A stretch of 64,000 nt of DNA from Marsupella aquatica (lineage: Eukaryota > Marchantiophyta). This document shows, piece after piece, positions 57,901-64,000 of the stretch (its first letter is position 1; every line of letters begins with the position of its first letter). The notes beneath the pieces are model-generated. The model saw only the letters and a list, made by a program, of their open reading frames with translations, had not been told where the DNA came from and searched no databases. Where the stretch lies: contig OZ316894.1 in assembly GCA_973895155.1 (NCBI GenBank), positions 1,798,001-1,862,000 on the forward strand, written 5' to 3'. The translations under genes and the position numbers were made by a program.

Positions 57901-59452
57901 AAAAGTCCATAAGATGAACCCTAAAGTTATTTTTTTTCAGGTCAAATTTCTATTAAAGCATTCCCAAAAGCTAATTTTTTTCAGCCCAAATATACACTTT
58001 TGAACGCCCAAAATTTTATTTTTTTTCACCCAAATGTTTAATAATAACTTAAATCATATATTCTAATTAATTTAAAAATTAGAGTAAATTTAATTTAGTC
58101 CAAAAATCAGAGGCCAATACCACTCAGACCATCTATAAATTAAAAAATATAGATGGTCATAAATCAAGGGTCAAAATGAGATTGACCCACTATATAATTA
58201 TTAAATTGTCCAGTCCAGTGAGAGAGCCTCACACTAAGCATATATCCTAATTATTTACTTTATCCTACATGTTCAAAACATATCCTTTCAAGACATAATA
58301 TGAATGTACAATTCAGGGTAGGCACTAGAGCAACCCTATCTCCTAATGATCAAGACAAAACTCATTTGAACAAGAAAGTCTGCTTCCTGATTTATCATAG
58401 CGGATGTCACGGTTGCAAGTATCTCTCGCATGGTGGTTCTTAAACTTATTGGTGAGATCCCTAGTTCTGAGAACTTTCCAAATAAAATGCCTTCTATTTT
58501 GTGTATGAGGACGAGAATAGTTGTCTCCAAGTATTACGTTTGCAGTTTCTTCGATCTCATCCGTGGTCCACGTCTCCAGTGGTGGGTAATGCTGCACCTC
58601 GTTCTTTCCGTCCCAAGGAATCTCTTCAGGAGTCACATCCAAGATGGTTGCAAACTCCCTATGGATACAACGATAATCTCCCCACTTCTGTTCCAAAAGA
58701 GCATAGATGGCAGCATGATCCTCCTTGCTTGTTAATAAATTGAAAACAGACCACTTTGGATTGTTGACAGTGATATAATGTTGAACACAGTAAGCCTTTC
58801 TCAATTTGCAAAGATACGGCCATAATATCTCGGGCAAAAAAGTGTCATTTGAAGCTGTGTGAGTAAATGGATTTGGAAACAATCCATTCACGTCATAATT
58901 CAAAAATGCCTTCAATGGAGAATCATCAATAAGAACTGTATTAGAAGCATCATATTTTTCTGGAAAACGGTCCCAAATGGTTTGCACATTCTTCAGAAGT
59001 AAATTGGCCTTCCCATCTGTTATATCTGGCCTTTGGATGCAACTATCAAAGGTATCTTCTTGAGTAAAGACAAACTTGAACTTCTGTCGCTCCTCCTCAG
59101 TGAAAATCAACTCCATTAAGTCCATTGTTTTTGGCCTCCTTGCACAGGTCCAAATTGTGACGTCAAAAACCATGAAAGCTGCATATAGAAATTCGTGGAG
59201 GTATGGGCGCTCCACATACATGAAATTAAACCCTCCACGTCTCCCCCAGTGCACACCACGTAAACTTGTCTGATTTCGCCATGGTCCTGAGCTTCTGGTC
59301 TTAATGCAATCCCAACAAATCTTGTTAAGGTCAAGAACCAAGAGCTTTCGCCGGATCGGAGAGTGTAGTATTGGAGTGAATTCTGGAAACATTAACATAA
59401 GCCCTTAGTCAATGCGACTCAAAGTTTAAACAATTACTATGGAGGAAAACTC

Positions 59453-60117
59453 CCCTGGGCCCCCAGCATTATTAATAATGGGCTGGACGTGCGAACGGAT
59501 GAAGGGTGCAAAAAATCTGATTTGAGATTAATTTTTATAATTGGCTTAGAAATATCAAGGGATGGTTTTATTCAAAGAACCCTTTCTAACTAATATAGAC
59601 TTATATAAATGTCACCCAAGTTAATATGCTTCAAGAGGTGATGTAATATGGATGTGACACGCGTCACAATAGGATTGATCCTTGTGGTCACCCTTTATTG
59701 GAACATGTGTATATGACATATAATTATGCTTGCAACATCTATGATTCAGAGTAGTTTAGGACTTTGGAGCTTTTGAACCCTGACTACCCTGCCATGTGGT
59801 TCAAAAATGCCCCAAAGTTGAAGTTTGGGGTTAAAGGGTCACGAACACAAAAATGTATGTACCCAAAACCCTTCCAAAACACTCCCATCAGTTTTAGAAC
59901 CGTTTGCACATGATGAATTTATAACTTTTCAAGGCTTTCATAAATGGTGTAAAATGTGAAATTATAATATCTCAAAGGGGCAGATTTATTCTCCAAAATT
60001 AAGTTTTTAAGAATAACAAGAGAAATTTTTATAGGCTTCCAAAAATAACAAGGGGTACTAGGGAGGGGGGTGTACGCACGTATACCTCTTTAGTTTACAA
60101 AGGCTGGGGCCCAGGGG
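59453..60117. mobile_element. hAT-like MITE with 8-bp target-site duplication, inside an intron
   Basis: The left terminus is CCCTGGGCCCCCAGC (59453-59467). The right terminus is GCTGGGGCCCAGGG (60104-60117), its complement apart from one C. Both sides are flanked by the identical octamer GAAAACTC (59445-59452 and 60118-60125). Eight-base duplications are typical of hAT transposons. The 665-bp element has no transposase frame and makes up most of the 865-bp intron 59383-60247. Confidence 0.85.
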
Positions 60118-62151
60118 AAAACTCTCAAAATATGAAATCAAACAAACTTTGTTATAGCATTTGAAGTAGAGAGGAACGACCCTGGGGCGACCCTCCTAGA
60201 AAAACATTAATTACATTCAATTGCCATTTTTTAGATCCAAAGTATACCTGGGTCAAACCCTTCCTCCACAGCAATGCTTTCCGAGGGAATGCCAACAAAA
60301 TCCTTTGAGGAAGGAGATTCTACGACGGAACTTTGGTCTGTAAAAAAGTATATTATTACAAAGATAAAGCTTAGATTGTCATTAAAATACCAAGAACCAA
60401 AGAAAGGGCTAATAATTTCCAATGCTAAAATGCCCAAATTCATCTATTGTTTGATCACCTAGAACACTCTGTATCTCGGAATTGATACCACTGGGAAGTT
60501 GCTCTTCAAAGGATGGGGGTGCAAAAATTGGGCTCAGTCTCAAGTTCAGTTTTTTGTAATCTGATTTTGCCATTATCTTTGGAGCATCGTCTAGTGATTC
60601 TATCATTCCAACCTTTGGTCCATTTCTCCATATAAAATGAGTTGCAGGACGGACTGTTTTCATATATCCAGTCCTGCCGATCTTGGATCCAGAATTTTGT
60701 GAAAATGATAATACTACGGGGCTTCCTGTCAAGTATAGTCTCCCCTTCAGCCGAAAAAAGTCAAGTAGTCTCTGATGAGCAATATAGAGGGACATACATA
60801 TACATGATAAGCATACATTTTGGCTTAGCGTGAATATTCACAAAGCCACCTCTACTTCCCACCATCTCAAACATGGGAGCCTTTCGTAAGAAATCTCCAA
60901 TGTGAAATGCCGAAGTTGACTCAGTCTCTGTCTCCTTACTTGTCTTACTCTTATTCTTATCTCGCTTCTCCGTCTTGTCTTCCACTTGGAAATCAGGGTC
61001 GATCACCGAATTGTAAGAAAATTGGCAATTAAATCCAGACCTGAACACTTGCTTCCAATCAAATTTCTCCTCAGTGGTGATTCCTGCAAAGATGATCTCC
61101 TCCATACCACAACTGAAAAGTAAGCCCTCTGGAACTGGTGTATCACTCCGTCGATAGCTCCCGTAGTCGACGTGGATGTCCATTCCCTTTTCATGTTGCA
61201 ATTTCCTAAGGGCACTCAAAATGTTTGCAGCAAGTGGCCCCGGATGCACAGTCATGACAACAACAATTGTTGGATTTCTTGGAAGATCCATAATGTATTG
61301 CAGTAATGCAATAATTTCAGCATCGGTCCAAACATGTTGTCGGAGCCTACTGAAGTCAACAATGGCAAGAGGACACAAAGGCGAAGGCTCTTGTAGCATT
61401 TCCGGCACGGTCGTCTTCATCAAATTCTCACTAAAAAATGTCAAGAAAGGCTCCGTGCGAGAACGACCAATCCCACCAAATTCTTTACAATACAACCCAT
61501 CTAGTCTGACCATCAGACTTTGTGGGAAACTCTCCTTGACCACATTCTTCTTCAATGAATTGTTGAGGTAAACCTCACCCGCTGCTCTCCTCAATTTTGT
61601 CATCTCAAGCTCAGATTTCAAGGAAGACAACAATATCACCAGAGACTCCCAAGATGTGCCAACAGGAAACTTCTCACGATACTTTTCCATGAAATAGCCA
61701 ATAATGACTGTTCTCAATTTGGACATTATCTTGATTGTAAGGGCCAAGTCTCCCATTGCGACAAGCTCTGATTTGTTGGTGATATCCTTCTTCAGCAAGA
61801 CACGCTCCTCTTCAACGTCCTTCAAGATCTCAATTATCTGTTTGCTACTAATCTCTCCTTCAAAGCATTGAAAGGTACCGGGAGTGATCAATTTTGGGGG
61901 TCTTGGCCCTCCATACCCACCAGCCCCGTCTTGGAGCTTCCCACTCAACCATTTTGCACACACGTTCCGCCATAATTCAAAGAGCTCATCTTCGGCAAAA
62001 AGTAACCAATAAATGCTCTTTAGGCTTGACTTCCCCATTGTAACCTTTGCCAGGGCAAACCAATCCTGCATATCCAATGGACTTGACATTAGTTTCAGGG
62101 TACAATGCATATGTTAGAAAATTTATACCTATGTTTGAAACAGGCTAAGCC

Positions 62152-62172
62152 GCCTCGCCCCAAGGGCGTGGC
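62152..62172. repeat. GC-rich palindrome, copy 1
   Basis: GCCTCGCCC, a short centre and GGGCGTGGC form a hairpin with one mismatch. It lies in the 334-bp intron 62066-62399 and is followed by AACCTCTACAT, as in copy 3. Confidence 0.75.
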
Positions 62173-62244
62173 GAACCTCTACATCTAACCGCAATTGACT
62201 GAAACGGAACTAGGGAATTATTCTTAGAGAGACTAGTCTAGGTT

Positions 62245-62265
62245 GCCTCGCCCTCAGGGCGAGGC
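62245..62265. repeat. GC-rich palindrome, copy 2
   Basis: A perfect 10-base stem (GCCTCGCCCT and its complement) around a single central base, followed by AAAC. It starts 93 bases after copy 1. Confidence 0.85.
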
Positions 62266-62310
62266 AAACATTTGCTTTAATCTTCTAACCAAGGAAAACA
62301 AGAAAAGGCA

Positions 62311-62331
62311 GCCTCGCCCTTGGGGCGAGGC
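62311..62331. repeat. GC-rich palindrome, copy 3
   Basis: A perfect 9-base stem (GCCTCGCCC and complement) around a 3-base centre, followed by AAACCTCTACCAT. It starts 66 bases after copy 2, near the 5' splice-site end of the intron on the minus strand. Confidence 0.85.
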
Positions 62332-64000
62332 AAACCTCTACCATTGACAATCTTTAAACAAAGCGGATCAAGAATAGTTTGCGTTGCTCCAACATGTACC
62401 TGATAGTTTTTCCTGTCTGTATTTTGATTGGTCCCAATCCCTGGACGCGGCGGTTTCCCGCACTCCTCAAACTGCCTTCGTGCATGAACAATAGTCTCTA
62501 AAAAACAAGACTTAAATTGCATAGTATCATTGACAGCATTCGATAAACTTGAATGCTCAACCAAAATTGTCTTCGGAGTGAGGTCAGATAGGATCCTTGC
62601 TTTCCTATACTTTAGTTTGTTGGCAAGATCTGTCAGCTTGGCGTCAGTCTCGGCCCACCCTTGGATCCATTGGGCAGCTCTTGCAGAATGCTGGCCACTG
62701 ATGGCAAGGAATTGGATCTCATGCTTCTTCACACCAATCAAAAACTCTTTCCTATCCTGAGGTGTGTTGTCATAATGAAGCAACTGTTTAGTGCTCTCGC
62801 AATACGGAATCAAATCAGCAACTTGTGGTTCCTATCCAGGGTTTTTCATCATAGACTTTGATATCTTCATTGCATGCGAAAGATTGAACATTCGATATAC
62901 AAAAACGGCCGATGGCGGATTAATACTTTTTACATGAATATCAAAAACTTCACGGATGCCAAAAGTATAATACTGCTCAATATTATGCAAAACCTCTTGG
63001 CCTTTGAGCACATCATCTTCTTTGGGTCCTTCTGTCGGACACATATCATTCTCTGGATGCAAGACAAAGTTTGAAGTTGACCCTGACATTGGTTTTGATT
63101 TCGCAACCTTTGCCTTCTTTGTCTGCTTTTTTTGGGGGCCCTCATCATCTTCAATTTTTTTAGCCATCTTCTTACGGCGTGAACTCCCAGATTGTTTCTC
63201 TTGTTGAACAACCGGCTCTTGAAGCTTTCGTTTCTTCTCTGTCTTTGATTGCGCACTTCTTTCCACTGTCTTCTTTCTCTCCTTTGCCTTATGCTTTGCT
63301 TCTTTTTTCTTCATCTCTGAAATCCACGTCCGGCACGCGGCCTCTTGAAACTCTGGAAAAAAAATGAAACTCTTGTCGATTGCTTGCTCGTATGAAAAAT
63401 GTGCCTTATCAATCATCCTTTGAACTATCCAAGTAGACGGAGGGTCCACACTGTCCGCATTGTCATGCATGTGCTTCTTTACGTAGAGAAATCCAAACAC
63501 TAGGTCAACTCCACTTATTTGAGAACGCGTCTTCTCAAACATCTGATCAATTGTTACTCCATCTGGGAAGAATCCCATATCAGCTACGCTTATCTCCAAT
63601 CAAGCCATCCACTCAACATTCAGTAAAGTCGAGTAGAGTTTTATTGGCACTAGAAGTCTCATCCACTGAGATTTCTCATTGCCAGACTCAACAATAATCG
63701 TTGCATTGCGGTTGTTGTCCGTGTTCACAAGGACGACTGGACCTAGAGTAACAATTGTCTTGCGGTCATTCAATTGACTTGTGAGGCCCTTGAAACAAAT
63801 CAAGAGACTGCCTTCCGCCGACACCCCAACTTCTAGTGCCCATCTAAATCCTGGAGTATCTTGGTCAGGGAAAACAAAGTCCTTGATATCCTCGTCCATA
63901 ATATTTAACTCCGGCTTCTCAAGATTTTTTCCTGGTAAGAAACATTGAAAACAAAATGGTCAGCATCATATTTTTAACATTGACATGTGGAAAACTTTCA

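Larger units (their letters stand above)
58343..63931 (-). pseudogene. Broken gene with C-terminal FCP1/NLI-like HAD domain, partial at window edge
   Basis: Minus-strand exons 62400-63931, 60459-62065, 60248-60337 and 58343-59382 connect through introns with fitting GT-AG sites and phases. The first exon here begins after a 3' splice site, so the gene starts beyond the right edge. Lesions are an in-frame TGA at 63600-63602, a TAG at 62832-62834, and a one-base frame change near 60760-60830. The N-terminal ~500 residues include a Lys-rich, NLS-like region (KKKEAKHKAKERKK); the middle part (IIALLQYIMDLPRNPTIVVV) is unrecognised. The C-terminal domain has LLVLDLNKICWD, WTCARRPKTMD and TVLIDDSPLKAFLNYDVNG, as in FCP1/NLI-interacting-factor-like proteins. 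The DxDx(T/V) catalytic motif is DLNKI here, so phosphatase activity is unlikely even in an intact copy. The lesions could also be assembly errors. Confidence 0.7.

Noticed and set aside
60761-60830. A short intron between the two overlapping frames of the right-edge gene
   Set aside because: The frames overlap, leaving less than about 40 bp for an intron; the exon length is off by one base from the needed phase, so a frameshift fits better.
62832-63602. TGA and TAG codons in the right-edge gene as recoding (selenocysteine or readthrough)
   Set aside because: Two different stops plus a frameshift in the same gene fit pseudogene decay or sequence error; no structure supporting recoding was seen.

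Overview
The window is nuclear DNA of a plant in the wide sense (a streptophyte). It has intron-rich genes with short introns and GT-AG boundaries, an LRR receptor kinase, an ankyrin plus Raf-like kinase of the plant ILK type, a methyltransferase with a plastid-type leader, and a large share of decayed transposons, MITE-like elements and minisatellites. A non-seed land plant or a streptophyte alga fits best, but the species cannot be fixed from the sequence. No organelle genes, CRISPR arrays, rRNA or convincing tRNA genes were seen.

Layout. 1-11.3 kb: gene-poor, AT-rich, with diverged tandem duplications, one inverted-repeat element (2993-3347) and a cluster of TGACTC/GAGTCA hexamers. 11.3-15.3 kb: a GC-richer block with a decayed open frame (11885-14199) encoding a proline-rich, coiled-coil protein; probably mobile-element derived. 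16.0-24.75 kb: a decayed Ty3/gypsy-type LTR retrotransposon on the minus strand. Its order is gag with zinc knuckles, aspartic protease, a complete C5-cytosine DNA methyltransferase domain, reverse transcriptase, RNase H, integrase, and a PHD-finger remnant. This is the most notable object in the window: a retroelement that carried its own DNA-methylation writer and apparently a histone reader. 24.8-27.2 kb: no gene recognised.

27.5-33.2 kb (+): an 11-exon ILK/Raf-like kinase, reconstructed at about 551 aa. A roughly 177-bp tandem duplication at its 5' end copies the start-codon region. 34.1-37.8 kb (-): an 8-exon methyltransferase of the spermidine-synthase-like fold, about 572 aa. 37.8-45.4 kb: gene-free, with pyrimidine-rich minisatellites that end in Helitron-like termini. 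45.4-49.4 kb (-): a 2-exon LRR receptor kinase of about 1260 aa. 49.4-58.3 kb: gene-free, with dispersed repeat families. 58.3 kb to the right edge (-): a multi-exon gene running off the window. It ends in an FCP1/NLI-like HAD domain and is broken by two in-frame stops and one frameshift. One of its introns holds a 665-bp MITE with a perfect 8-bp target-site duplication, and another holds three near-perfect GC-rich palindromes.

The host genes show no operon-like or pathway relation; they are separate signalling and enzyme genes set among repeats. The retroelement is a dead copy, so its architecture has to be read across stops and frameshifts.
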